Shown: positions 40,771 to 50,300 of the stretch, piece by piece
Numbering within the stretch: the stretch's first letter is position 1
Layout: every line of letters starts with the position of its first letter
Origin: Streptomyces sp. 3214.6
Lineage (GTDB): Bacteria > Actinomycetota > Actinomycetes > Streptomycetales > Streptomycetaceae
Assembly (NCBI RefSeq): GCF_900129855.1
Contig: NZ_LT670819.1
Span: 372,001 to 436,000 of the forward strand
Direction: 5' to 3'
DNA: 64,000 nt
The notes under the pieces: generated by a model
What the model was told of the DNA's origin: nothing
Seen by the model: only the letters and a program-made list of their open reading frames with translations
Database searches by the model: none
Program-made: the position numbers and the translations under genes

Positions 40771-41703
40771 TCACCCTTGAAGGCCGTGGTCGAGGGTGGC
40801 GGTCTGCTGGTGGGAGAGCAGTGCGGCGATGGCTTGGACGATGTCACTCATGTGCTGGCGGCGGCCAAGGTGCTGGGCGAGAGCCCGCCAGTTCTTGAGG
40901 TGTGCGATGCCGTGCTCGACCCGGATGCGTCGTGAGGAGTGTGCCTTGCGTTGCTGCTCGTGCCTTTCCTCGTACCAGGCTGGAGCGTTCTTCTTGAACT
41001 TGCGATGTGGTGGTGTCAGCACGCGTCCGCCGGTCTGCGCGCCCATGCCCTGATAGCCGGCGTCCGCGAGGATCTCGAGGAACGGGCCGTCGGCCAGGAG
41101 CTGGGCCAGTCCCAGCTGCCGGGCCTGGGTGATGTCGGCGCAACTGCCGCGCCGGACCGGGCTGCAGAACAGTACGCGCCCCTCGGCGTCCGTGAGGATC
41201 ATGGACTTCACGGCGTTCTGTTTGGTCTTACCGGAGACGAATGTGTCCCGGTCCTTTCGGCCTGCGGCCGGGCGACGCACGCGGACCTCCGTGCCGTCGA
41301 TGATGCCGGTCCCGCCGGCGCCCAGGTACTCGATGAGCTCGGCGAGAGTGCGCAGCCGGATGCCCCGGGCGACGGTGCAGCCCCGTTGCGCCAGCAGGGG
41401 CCGCACCTCGCCGATGGCACGGGTGATGGTGGAGCGGTCCACACCGAACCAGCAGGCCAGCACGTCGTGCGTGGTGCCGTGGCGCAGACTCACCAGCGTG
41501 GCCAACAGCCGATCGATGAAGACGAACTTGTGCTTCGCCCCGGCTCCCACCGCCCGCTGCCGTGGCCGAGCGCTAAGCCGAGCCTGATGCAGCTCGTGCC
41601 ACAACGGCCCTACCTCAGCGACGAGTTCAGCGATCACCGTCGGCGACAACCCGGTGATCCGGTACTCCGCCACGATCAACTCACGCGCCCCAGCCCCCAC
41701 CAT
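40771..41703 (-). CDS. IS5-family transposase
   Basis: A 310-residue DDE transposase. An N-terminal helix-turn-helix domain (VFIDRLLATLVSLRHGTTHDVLACWFGVDRSTITRAI in frame) precedes the catalytic core: first Asp in GIIDGTEVRV, second Asp in ILADAGYQG, and Glu in RIRVEHGIAHLKNWRAL. Length and spacing match intact IS5-group proteins. It occupies nearly the whole element between the two 29-bp ends. No frameshift is needed. Confidence 0.93.
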   Translation of the reverse strand: MVGAGARELIVAEYRITGLSPTVIAELVAEVGPLWHELHQARLSARPRQRAVGAGAKHKFVFIDRLLATLVSLRHGTTHDVLACWFGVDRSTITRAIGEVRPLLAQRGCTVARGIRLRTLAELIEYLGAGGTGIIDGTEVRVRRPAAGRKDRDTFVSGKTKQNAVKSMILTDAEGRVLFCSPVRRGSCADITQARQLGLAQLLADGPFLEILADAGYQGMGAQTGGRVLTPPHRKFKKNAPAWYEERHEQQRKAHSSRRIRVEHGIAHLKNWRALAQHLGRRQHMSDIVQAIAALLSHQQTATLDHGLQG

Positions 41704-41733
41704 GCCCCGTTCAACGAGCTACCTGAACGCTGA

Positions 41734-41762
41734 GCCACGGCCAACCGTGCACGAGGTCGTTA
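41734..41762 (-). repeat. IS right terminal inverted repeat
   Basis: 29 bp ending CGAGGTCGTTA, the exact reverse complement of 40714-40742. Confidence 0.88.
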
Positions 41763-41942
41763 GCCGCTGAAGAAGGTGCACTCAGTGGCCAAGATCGTGA
41801 GACGAACTACCGGTGGCCATTACTGAGACACGTCTGATCAGCGGAGGTAGGCGATCGAACACTATTGGCGGCTCACCGGCGGTGAGCAGGGCGGCCAGTG
41901 GCTCGTAGAGGATGCGCCTCACGGCATGCTGGAGAGTGGTGC

Positions 41943-42461
41943 GTGGCGGTCATCGCGGCGGCACAGGCGACGGACGGCGGCTGGACCTGGGCCCAGACCG
42001 CCGCACTGATCGTCCCCTGCATCGCCCTCTTCGGCGCCTACCTCACGTACATCCTCAACCAGTGGGCCGTACGCAGGGAACGCCGTGCCAAGACCTTCGC
42101 CGAAGCCCTGACGGCGGTCGAGGAGTACCTGGAGATGCCGTACCGCATACGGCGACGCCCCAAAGCCTCCTCCACCGTACGCCAACAGCTCACCGCCGAA
42201 GTCAGCGAACTACTGGCCCAGATGGCCTTCCATCAGGCGTGGCTCCAGATCGAGGCTTCGGCGGTTGCGGGCCCCTATGCGACGCTCGTGGCCACGGCCC
42301 GAGCGGAGGCCGGCGCACAGATGAGCCTCGCCCGGGACCAGCCGCCGATCACCACCGACAGCGGCATGAACCTCGGGGTGCCGTATCCGCGGGACCGGTC
42401 AAACGCCGCACGAGCCATCTGCATCGAGGTGATGCGCCGTCACCTCGGAGAACGATCGTGA
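41943..42461 (+). CDS. Hypothetical protein with one N-terminal membrane segment
   Basis: A 172-residue protein. A single hydrophobic segment (TAALIVPCIALFGAYLTYIL) is followed by a basic cytoplasmic region RRERRAKTFAEALTAVEEYLEMPYRIRRR when read in frame, then a soluble helical part. The GTG at 41943 has GGAG about 8 nt upstream; a frame-open start at 41898 is less likely. The type is common in Streptomyces but I know no function. It lies between the IS element and the decayed fluoride-exporter genes. Confidence 0.65.
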   Translation: MAVIAAAQATDGGWTWAQTAALIVPCIALFGAYLTYILNQWAVRRERRAKTFAEALTAVEEYLEMPYRIRRRPKASSTVRQQLTAEVSELLAQMAFHQAWLQIEASAVAGPYATLVATARAEAGAQMSLARDQPPITTDSGMNLGVPYPRDRSNAARAICIEVMRRHLGERS

Positions 42462-42493
42462 TCTTGGTGTCAACTATCCCTCTTTTGTGCCAA

Positions 42494-42875
42494 CTAAAAA
42501 TCCTCGTCACACAGCTTGTCCAGGACCACCGCGTTCAGATGGTCGGTGTCGCGAAACAGCCACATGCAGTCCTCGAGGATTACCAGACCCTCGGTGACCA
42601 GCTCGTCGAGCTTCGGCAGGAATGCCCGCACCCGCTCCTCGGTGTCCACGATGACGATCGCCACCGGCAGGTCCTCGCTCAGCGACAACCGCCGCAAAGC
42701 GTGGATCAGCGAGGGGGCGCCGAAGCCCTCCACGCCGCGGAACACCGACGCGCCGGCCTTGGCCGGCCTTGTGCGCCCGGTGCACGATCTCGCCATACAG
42801 CGGCTTGTGATGCCAGACGTCGTTCTCACCGATGAAGATCGTTACTCGCAGGGCAGTGCCCGTCAGCCTTGCCAC
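42494..42875 (-). pseudogene. DUF190 (UPF0166) gene with a frameshift
   Basis: Starting from the GTG at 42875, the frame reads [20 protein letters not shown] and [10 protein letters not shown], then loses sense. The expected continuation [20 protein letters not shown] to LDKLCDEDF is in another frame. The break is at a 10-bp tandem duplication (42753-42772); removing one copy restores [13 protein letters not shown]190 genes typically accompany crcB fluoride-exporter genes, as here, where the start overlaps the end of the crcB remnant by 13 bp. The rest of the gene looks undamaged, so inactivation is recent. Confidence 0.8.
42753..42772. repeat. 10-bp tandem duplication causing the DUF190 frameshift
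   Basis: CCGGCCTTGG (42753-42762) is followed by CCGGCCTTGT (42763-42772). The extra ten bases shift the frame by one. Confidence 0.8.
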
Positions 42876-43195
42876 TGCTGCCTCCACGCCACCAGGCGGC
42901 GCGTCCCCGTCGCCGCAATCCATACCGCCGCCAACGCCGCGCACATGGTCGCGGCGAGATATGCGAGCCCGGTCCGGGGATGGCCGCCGTTCACGAGCTT
43001 CTCGATGTCGACGGCGTACGTCGAGAACGTCGTGAACCCGCCCAGCACCCCGGTCCCGAAGAACGGCCGCACCAGCCGGTGCGCCGCCCACACGTCGCTG
43101 ATCAGCACCATGAACACGCCGATCACCGCACAGCCGACCAGCGACGCCCCGTAGCGGGCCGACGCCCCGACCGCACCGCCGACAACGAGCGGCGT
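42863..43195 (-). pseudogene. crcB: crcB fluoride-exporter remnant with internal deletion
   Basis: Leftward translation gives [18 protein letters not shown], then directly [16 protein letters not shown], then [21 protein letters not shown] and [12 protein letters not shown]. The GGFTTFS motif is diagnostic for CrcB/Fluc channels. Compared with the family's roughly 120-130 residues, the segment with the pore-lining Asn (GTxxxNxxG) is missing after ASL, an in-frame loss of about 15 residues. No start codon is found, because the 5' end meets the merR remnant. Fluoride export by this copy is therefore unlikely. Confidence 0.65.
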
Positions 43196-43540
43196 GGCCT
43201 GCTGGAGGAACCCGACCGTAGTCCGGGTGTCACCGTCTGTACGGGGGTGAGGCGGTGACCGCGCTGCGGGTGATCAAGGCCGCCCAGCGCCTGGGCTTCA
43301 CGCTGGAGGAGGTCGCCGAGTTGCCGGAAACGGGCCGCCACCGCCACGGCCGCCCGGTCGCGGGCCTTCAGCAGCGCGCGACCGCGAAGCTCGCCGAGGT
43401 CGACGCAAAGATCGCAGACCTGACCACCATCCGCACCGCCCTGGTCGCCGCCGTCGAGGCGGGCTGCGACGACCTGACCGTGTGCACGTCCAGCGCCTGC
43501 TGCCCCATCCCCTTCACCGACCTCGCCGAGGAGAACCGCC

Positions 43541-43560
<20 letters not shown>
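43185..43560 (+). pseudogene. MerR-family regulator missing its DNA-binding helix
   Basis: Readable sequence starts [14 protein letters not shown], in the middle of the MerR N-terminal domain. It shifts frame near 43229 and continues [21 protein letters not shown], then a coiled coil, and ends VCTSSACCPIPFTDLAEENR and HAGPCC. The recognition helix is gone, replaced by crcB sequence. The Cys-rich end suggests a metal-sensing member. A fragment from the GTG at 43255 could still be made, but it would not bind DNA normally. Confidence 0.65.
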
Positions 43561-43885
<325 letters not shown>

Positions 43886-43896
43886 GGTCAGCCGAT

Positions 43897-44232
43897 ATGA
43901 CCGTCGCTCGTTCCGTTGCCCTGTTCGTTGTCGCCGCCCTCTTCGAGATCGGCGGGGCATGGCTGGTGTGGCAGGGCATTCGCGAGCACAAAGGCTGGAT
44001 CTGGATCGGTGCCGGAGTGATCGCCCTCGGGCTCTATGGTGTCGTCGCGACCTTCCAGAGCGACGACAACTTCGGGCGGATCCTCGCCGCGTACGGCGGC
44101 ATCTTCGTCGCCGGGTCGATCGCCTGGGGCATGGTCGCCGACGGCTACCGGCCCGACCGCTACGACGTCATCGGCGCCCTGGTCTGCCTCGCCGGCATGG
44201 CCGTGATCATGTACGCGCCCCGCAGCCACTGA
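43897..44232 (+). CDS. UPF0060 (YnfA-family) membrane protein
   Basis: A 111-residue protein with four membrane helices and the YnfA hallmarks: [22 protein letters not shown], the central [22 protein letters not shown] and the C-terminal [23 protein letters not shown]. The family belongs to the small-multidrug-resistance-like group; its role is usually unproven. The ATG at 43897 has no ribosome site, but TAGGGT (43883-43888) lies 8 bp upstream, suggesting a leaderless transcript. It follows the Cys-Ser-repeat gene by 11 bp. Confidence 0.9.
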   Translation: MTVARSVALFVVAALFEIGGAWLVWQGIREHKGWIWIGAGVIALGLYGVVATFQSDDNFGRILAAYGGIFVAGSIAWGMVADGYRPDRYDVIGALVCLAGMAVIMYAPRSH

Positions 44233-44541
44233 AGAAGCGCCGGGGCAGTTCAGTCCACCGACCAGTTGTGAGAGGAACACTCTCGCCGAATCGGGTTGGT
44301 TGCAGATCCAGGGGCTGCTCGGGACGGCACCGTTGGCGTGCCCTTGCCGAGGCCCGCGAGGCAGGCTTCGTCCCCTGGAAGCCGGCCACGATGCGCCAGT
44401 ACCTCGTCCGTTCACAGCGTCGCGGAATCCCACTGCCCAGGAGCACCTGGGACAGACAATCGTTCGTCCGGACCGGTCCCCTGGGGTCGAGGCGGCCGAT
44501 ACCGTGGGAGCAGACGCCAGTTCTGCCCTCTGGAGCCCTCG
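44233..44541. other. Gap with an unidentified ORF fragment
   Basis: About 300 bp between the YnfA-type gene and the toxin-antitoxin pair. A rightward fragment at about 44330-44460 reads EAREAGFVPWKPATMRQYLV and RSQRRGIPLPRSTW, protein-like but without start or family. The final 60 bp likely hold the promoter of the toxin-antitoxin pair. Confidence 0.35.
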
Positions 44542-44775
44542 ATGAGCGAACAACCGGCCACCGCCGACCACACCCGGCAGCAGCTGGAGCCCGCGGCCGC
44601 CGACGCGGTACGCGCGTACGCGGCCCAGACCCGCGAGAGGGCCGACCAATTCGCCGCCGCCCTGGAGGACGTCGCGGCCAACGGGCTGCCCTCGGTGGAG
44701 GACTGCACGCCGTGGGAGGAGCTGCGCGAGGCCCACCTCGCCCGGCTCGCCGCACAGCGCCCGGCCGTCGCCTGA
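44542..44775 (+). CDS. Putative antitoxin of a RelE/ParE-type pair
   Basis: A 77-residue acidic, helical protein (MSEQPATADHTRQQLEPAAA to HLARLAAQRPAVA) with TGGAGCC before its ATG. Its stop overlaps the start of a RelE-like toxin gene (TGATG), the classic antitoxin-toxin arrangement. I see no standard ribbon-helix-helix or Phd motif, so the assignment rests on position, size and charge. Confidence 0.65.
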   Translation: MSEQPATADHTRQQLEPAAADAVRAYAAQTRERADQFAAALEDVAANGLPSVEDCTPWEELREAHLARLAAQRPAVA

Positions 44776-45047
44776 TGGCCCCGCAGCATGGCCCTCGCCG
44801 CGCCCGGATCGCCTTCTCCGACTCCGCCGCCAAGCAGCTGGAGAACATCACCACCGAGGCGGAGATCCACGCCCTGGACCGCGCCCTGGTCGTCCTCTCC
44901 GTCGACCCTGATGTCGGCGAGCCGATCCCCGGCGACACCGCCAACCCCCAGCTGCGCCAGTACACCGACGACGTCGAGCAGGTGCGCGTCCTGTACTTCG
45001 TCACCGCGCTGCGCACCGTCGTGGTCGTCGCCTACATCGAGGTCTAG
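44775..45047 (+). CDS. RelE/ParE-superfamily toxin
   Basis: A 90-residue basic protein with the RelE/ParE beta-sheet pattern: RIAFSDSAAKQLENI at the start, NPQLRQYTDDVEQVRVLY in the middle and LRTVVVVAYIEV as the last strand. RelE relatives cut mRNA at the ribosome; ParE relatives poison gyrase. The C-terminal catalytic residues are not typical of either, so the target is open. Coupled to the antitoxin gene. Confidence 0.75.
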   Translation: MAPQHGPRRARIAFSDSAAKQLENITTEAEIHALDRALVVLSVDPDVGEPIPGDTANPQLRQYTDDVEQVRVLYFVTALRTVVVVAYIEV

Positions 45048-45175
45048 CCCGTCCAGACCGACGCGGCGCACCGGCCTTGCGCCCATCACCGCGCCGCCGT
45101 CCGGACGCGAGTCCACAGAGCCGGCTCCCCCTGCAACACCCGGGGGCAATAATGGACTGACCGGGGCATATCCGG

Positions 45176-45330
45176 ACCTCTTTTTCCGTGCTCGTGGCGC
45201 TGCGGCAGTGGGGCGACGCCTGGGTCGCCGACGGGCAGGGGCCCCCGGTCGTCGCACGCCACAAAGGATGCGGCGCCGAGGTGCATGCCGTGCTTCGTTG
45301 CGCCGACGGGCACGACGTGCACTTCGAGGA
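45176..45330 (+). pseudogene. HxlR-type regulator C-terminal remnant
   Basis: The rightward frame reads VLVALRQWGDAWVADGQGPP and HKGCGAEVHAVLRCADGHDV, the conserved end of HxlR winged-helix regulators. The winged helix itself is missing, and an indel lies in the run of Ts at 45181-45185. The following 280 bp up to the AraC gene's terminator show nothing else. Confidence 0.6.
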
Positions 45331-45610
45331 CTCATTCGTCGACGCCGGCCCGGGCCTCGTCCGCATCGACCCTGACAGTCCCGGACCCCGACGGCGGCCG
45401 ACGGGGCCCGGCGGGGCTCCCTGGGAGGCGGCAGGTCAGTCAGGTCCGGGGGTGCGCCGAGGGGACCAGCAAGCCAGTTGACTCCTACCATCGGCCTACG
45501 ACCACCCTGACCTGCCGTCAACCCACACCATCGCCGGATTCAACGAACTACCGGTACTTGTTTCGTGGGTCGTTCAAGGTAGAGACGGGTGCGAGTATCA
45601 CGGTGGATCC

Positions 45611-45633
45611 GTGTCACCACGATGCGGTGACAC
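45611..45633 (-). terminator. Hairpin after the AraC gene
   Basis: GTGTCACC (45611-45618) and GGTGACAC (45626-45633) form a perfect 8-bp stem with a 7-nt loop, beginning 5 bp after the AraC stop. Confidence 0.65.
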
Positions 45634-45637
45634 CCGC

Positions 45638-46489
45638 TCAAGGGGAAGAGGCACGCTGCCCTTGCTGCCGGTATTGCGATGGCGCGCATCCAACGTGCTT
45701 ACGGAACACGCGGGCGAAGTGCTCCGGGTTAGCGAAACCGCAGCGCCTACCGACTTGAGATACTGGGTCATTGTCTACTGCGAGCAGATAGCAGGCAGCT
45801 TCGATGCGCAACTCGGTGAGGTATTGCAGAGGTGTCTTTCCGGTGGCTGCGGAAAAACGACGCAGGAAGTGGTACCGACTGAGTCCTGCTTCCTTGGCAA
45901 GCTGATCAAGCGTGATGCTCGAGGAGAAATTCGCGCTCATGAATGTGGTCACCGTTTGTAGCTGTTCCGGGCTGAGACCTCCGGTGCGCGGTGAGGCGTC
46001 GCGGCGTGGATGGAGTAGATATTCAGCCAGGTAGTGGGCTGCACTCTGGGCATAGCGCTCTCCTGCACCTGTCTTTCGGGCGTGAAGTAGGGCTTGCGCC
46101 ATGGATGCGACATGTGGATCGAAGGTGCGCAGTGTCTGTAATTCCGAAACATCACGGACAGGAGCGGCGGTGTGCGTTTCCAGTGCCCGCTGAAGGACCT
46201 CTACGGAAAGCTGGATATAAACGACTTCGAATGGGAGACGTCTGGGCGGTGTCCTGCTGACCCGGATCAGGTTGTTGGGTGCGACCCGGCAGACCTCTCC
46301 AGGCCCGAGCGTGGTACGTAGCCAACCGTTATTCTCTCGACCTTCAATTTGACACACACCTCGTATTGGCGTGACGATGCCGAACCACTGATCCGGCAAT
46401 TGGTACGTCCAGGTGCCGCTGTCGTGTCCAGCGGCTCGCTCTTCCACAACGAGTTTCCGACTGGATTGATCTCGCAACGTAATGATCAC
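45638..46489 (-). CDS. AraC-family transcriptional regulator with a TTA codon
   Basis: A 283-residue regulator with an N-terminal cupin-like effector domain (LPDQWFGIVTPIRGVCQIEG) and a C-terminal pair of AraC helix-turn-helices: ITLDQLAKEAGLSRYHFLRRF and DPVSQVGRRCGFANPEHFARVFRKHVG in frame. The GTG at 46489 has AGGGAAA upstream. Base composition is clearly lower in GC than the neighbours, and codon 117 is TTA (46139-46141), which in Streptomyces would place it under bldA control. The setting between remnants and IS debris suggests horizontal origin. Confidence 0.9.
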   Translation of the reverse strand: MIITLRDQSSRKLVVEERAAGHDSGTWTYQLPDQWFGIVTPIRGVCQIEGRENNGWLRTTLGPGEVCRVAPNNLIRVSRTPPRRLPFEVVYIQLSVEVLQRALETHTAAPVRDVSELQTLRTFDPHVASMAQALLHARKTGAGERYAQSAAHYLAEYLLHPRRDASPRTGGLSPEQLQTVTTFMSANFSSSITLDQLAKEAGLSRYHFLRRFSAATGKTPLQYLTELRIEAACYLLAVDNDPVSQVGRRCGFANPEHFARVFRKHVGCAPSQYRQQGQRASSP

Positions 46490-46560
46490 GTAGTTTTCCC
46501 TTGCGTGGGGTCGGGGAAACGAGGAGTGACAGGAGCCAGGTCCGTCAGCCTCAGGGCTGC

Positions 46561-46968
46561 AAAAGAAGGGGGCCACTGACCGGACCGAATCGGACTGGCC
46601 GCTGCAAAGACGGATCGAAAATCCACCTGGCCACGGACCGGAACGGTCTACCTCTGTCGCTGGGCATCTCTGGCGCCAACTGCACGACAGCCTCGGGTTG
46701 AAGCCGCTCGTGCGCGGGATGCCACCGGTCCGCTCACGTCGCGGCCCGCGCCGATGGCTCCGCAAGCGAGGCATCCGCCACCGCACCGCCCGCAAAGGCA
46801 TCGAGTCCTTGCGGCTGGACCGCCACCGTCGGGTCGTTGAGTGGACCGTGTCCTGGCTCGCCGGGCTGCCGACGGCTGCAGCGCCGCTACGAGCGCAAGG
46901 CCGAGCACTTTCTGGCCTTCGTCGGCATCGCCGCAGCCCTCATCAGCTACCGCCGTCTCACCAAATGA
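46561..46968 (+). pseudogene. IS5-family transposase remnant
   Basis: Pieces in successive frames read GPLTGPNRTGRCKDGSKIHL, ATDRNGLPLSLGISGAN, then LVRGMPPVRSRRGPRRWLRK, RGIRHRTARKGIESLRLDRH and finally YERKAEHFLAFVGIAAALIS, ending RLTK. This is the order of an IS5-type transposase. The stretch with the second catalytic Asp (ADKGYD) is deleted and there are at least two frameshifts. It is unrelated in sequence to the intact element at 40714. Confidence 0.8.
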
Positions 46969-46977
46969 AACGACGTC

Positions 46978-47091
46978 TTACTCCCTTGATTCTTGGCTCC
47001 ACAAGTCGGGCTGCCAGCCCGCGGCGATGGAATCGTGCCTTATGCACCGATGCGTCACGCGTTCAATCGCATCTCGTTTGTCCATGTTCAT
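46978..47091 (-). CDS. Possible 37-residue small ORF
   Basis: A leftward ORF begins MNMDKRDAIERVTHRCIRHD and ends QPDLWSQESRE, with AGGAAAC 4-10 nt before the ATG at 47091. Codons are AT-richer than in neighbouring genes. No family is recognised; it may be a truncated N-terminus cut off by the transposase remnant. The remaining bases up to 47327 show nothing I can call. Confidence 0.3.
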   Translation of the reverse strand: MNMDKRDAIERVTHRCIRHDSIAAGWQPDLWSQESRE

Positions 47092-47327
47092 GGGTGTTTC
47101 CTAAGCGTTCCCTCAGGTCCGAGCTCGAGCCAGCATGCGCCGTCGAATGCCAAGGCTGCTGCGGGTAACCATGCTGGCAGGAGTGATCAACTGTTCAGGC
47201 TGTCTCGGTCGTTCAGCGGCTAAGTACAGGGAAACTGATCGCGAACCGTCGTGTCCGCTGCCCAGCTTCGTCGGACGGCTGCGGGGGTGGGCGGCCGGGT
47301 GGCTCGCGGGTCAAGGGCCTGGTTATG

Positions 47328-50300
47328 TCAGCGGGAGTCGAGGGTGCCCGTGAGGACGGCGGTGACGAGTTCGGTGCGGGAGCGCTTTCCGGTGCGGGCA
47401 AGCAGCCGGGACAGGCGTCCGACGACCGCGTCCTCGTTCAGTCGCAGGATGGTGGCGATCTGGCGGGTGGTGAGCTGTTCGGCGAGCAGGGTGGCGAGCA
47501 GGTGGTCGTTCTCGGCAGTGGCCTGCTTGCGGCCGGGGATGGTGAGTCCGGCCTCGCGCAGCAAGGTCCTGGTGTGGAAGCGCCACAGGGCGGCACCGGT
47601 CATGCCGAACAGTTCGTATGCCTCGTACAGGGGCTTGCCCGGGGCCGCACCCCCGTCGGCGGCTTCCAGGAGGGTGGTCGCCGTCTCGAAGGGCAGGCCG
47701 CGGGAGCGGGCCAGGTTCACCGCCTCGCGCAGGTGGTCGCCGGCGGTGTCGGGGGCCTCCTGGCGCAGGACCCGGGCCGAGGCCAGCAGGTACCTGAGCT
47801 GTGCCCGTCCGCTGCCCGTGCGGGAGGCGACCTGCCCCAGGCTTTCCAGGCAGGTCGCCGCCTCGGCGGTGCGTCCGGCCTCGACTGTCACCTCGGCCAG
47901 CAGGGCCCACAGCTCCTCTGTGCCGTAGATCTGGTCGTGCTCCCGTGCAGCGGCGAGCCCGCGGCGCAGTGTTTTCTCGGCTGCGTCCATGTCGCCGAGG
48001 GCCATGAGCACTTCTGCTTCTGATGCGTTCAGGGCGCACTGCGGCGGACTCGTGCCGGGGCCGCGCATTTCCTCGACGATCTGCAGGGCGCTGGTGACGC
48101 GGCCCCGGGCGAGGAGGATGGCCGCGGTCCGCGCGGGCATCAGAGAGTTGTCCGACACCGGGGTGGACTGGATCTCGCTGTTGGCCAGCAGTCGGCGGGC
48201 TGACTCCAATGCCTGATCCCACCGGCCCGTTAGGTGGTCGAAGAGGAACTGGCCGAGCGGGGGCAGCATTTCTACGGTCAGGCCGGCGGTCTCCAGGAGG
48301 TTGTTGGCTGCGTTGAGGTCGTAGCTGGTGAGCAGGTCGTCGAACGTGCCGCTCGCCAGCGAGTACACCTTGCCGGGGGGCAGCTCGGGGGCGCCGTGCA
48401 TGGCCAGTTCGCGCCGGTAGAGTTCTGGTCGGCCCATGGCCAGGTCGGCCAGGGCCCTGGCCAGGGCGGGCGCCGCACGTGCGCGTGGGCTGGTGGTCCA
48501 CACGGTTTCGGTCTGCTGGAGCAGATTGGCTGCCTCCTTCCATCGTGAGAGGTGACACAGGGCCAGGGACTGGCCGCTCACCTTGGCGAGGGCGGGCACT
48601 GGCAGTCCGTCCCACCAGTGAGCGGTGGCGAGCCTGGACATCGTGGTCCAGTCACGTTGGTTGGCCGTGACCGCCACGACCAGGTAGGCGGCCTCCTGCA
48701 GGTCGAGGTCGCTCAGCGCAGGTCCCGGGTTACGCAGCAGCGATTCCCCGGCGGCCCGTCCCGTGGCGTAGTCGCAGGCCAGGTAGGCGGTCGTCCCGTA
48801 CTGCTGGAGGACGAGATCGCGAGCGTCGGCGTGCTCGGTCAGGTCACTGGCGGCCCGGAGCCACCGCAGGGCCCGCCCGTCATCGTTGCCGGGCCTCATC
48901 CGCCGTGCGGCAGCCGTCAGTTCGGCCACCGCACGCTCCCGGTCGACCAGGCTGCCCGCGTCCGCGACCCGGTCTGCCTGGTAGGCCGCCGCGTCCTTCT
49001 CGTCGAGAAGACCCGGCGCCGGGGGGATCATATGTCCGGGGTGTTCCGAGTCCGCGCCCTTCCAGAGGACTCCGACCGCCGTGGCGGACAACCGACTGCG
49101 GTCCACCGGGCTCAGCCGCTCCCGAAGGGTGTGCGCTGTCAGTGGAAGACGGAAGGTCCACCCGCGCACCGTGGTTGCGTCCGGTCCGGGCTGTTCCTCG
49201 ATGATGTCCGCCTCGATCAGGTGGCGGACAACGTCGTAGGTAGCGTCGGCGGACAGGCCGGCCCATGCCGCTGTCAGCGGAAGGGCCGGCCGGCCAAGCG
49301 GCCACAGGATGCTCAGCGCCGCGGCCACTGCACGACACGGCTCGCCCAGCGCGTCCACTGCTGTGACGAACCGGTCGTCGTCGGGCAGCACCGGTACCGA
49401 CGTCCTCGCGCCAAGGAAGGCGTGGCCGTCGGCGACCCGGATCCCGTCCTGGCGAGTCCAGCCTGCGAGCAGGGCGTCGACTGCTCCCGGGATGCCATGG
49501 GTCAACTCGCCTACCTGCCGGGCGAGGAAGGCGTCGGGCTTTGCCCGCAACCACCGCGCGACCAGCGCGGTGACGTCATCCGGTCCCAGGGAGGACAGCT
49601 CCACCGTGCGGGCCCCCTCGATATCGGACAGCCGCTCCAGGAGCCCGGCCGGACCGTCGCAGCCTGGTGCCCGGGCCTCCCCGGCCTTCCGTCCATGGCG
49701 TGAGGTGCCCAAGCCGACGGCATCCGGCGTGCCCTCTCTCATACGGACTGGGCCCGATGCGACGTGCCGCACTCCGGACACCACCAGCCGGACACCGGGC
49801 GCGAACCGCGAGAAGTCGATCCGGCACAGCACGGCCAGGGAGTCGGGATCGGCATGCTGAACGTCGTCGACCAGGATGGTGAGCGGCGTGGCCTGGGTGA
49901 GGGAAGCGCGAAGCAATGCGTGCATCGTTGTGGAGTCACGCTGGTCGACGGCGGCCAGCGCTCGAGCAACCAACTTTCCGGCCGGCCGCTGCCGTGGCGG
50001 GGCGGATCGGTGCTCTTCGAGTGCAATGACCAGCCGCAGCGCCAGTAGCAGAGGCCGTTCACCGTCGCCTCGGACACTGTCCACCACGTGCAGGGCAGTT
50101 CCCTGTGTGCGCAGTCGCTCGCCGACCGCGTTCAGGAACGCACTGCGGCCCACGCCGCGTTCGCCGCGCACGAGCACCAGGCGGGGGCCGTCAGGGTCGC
50201 TCAGGAGGTCGTGGACCTGTTCCAACTCGCGCTCGCGGCCAAGCAGACCGTCGTTGGTGCGGTCCAGGCGCGCGGCCGTACCCCAGCGGATCAGTTCGTC

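Larger units (their letters stand above)
40714..41762 (-). mobile_element. Intact IS5-family insertion sequence with perfect 29-bp ends
   Basis: A 1,049-bp element carrying one leftward transposase gene. The ends are perfect inverted repeats: 40714-40742 starts TAACGACCTCGTGCACGG and 41734-41762 is its exact reverse complement. The outermost TA on each side may be the duplicated target; the flanks read CAGCC and GCCGC. Perfect ends and an undamaged transposase suggest recent arrival, unlike the other transposase remnants here. Confidence 0.88.
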
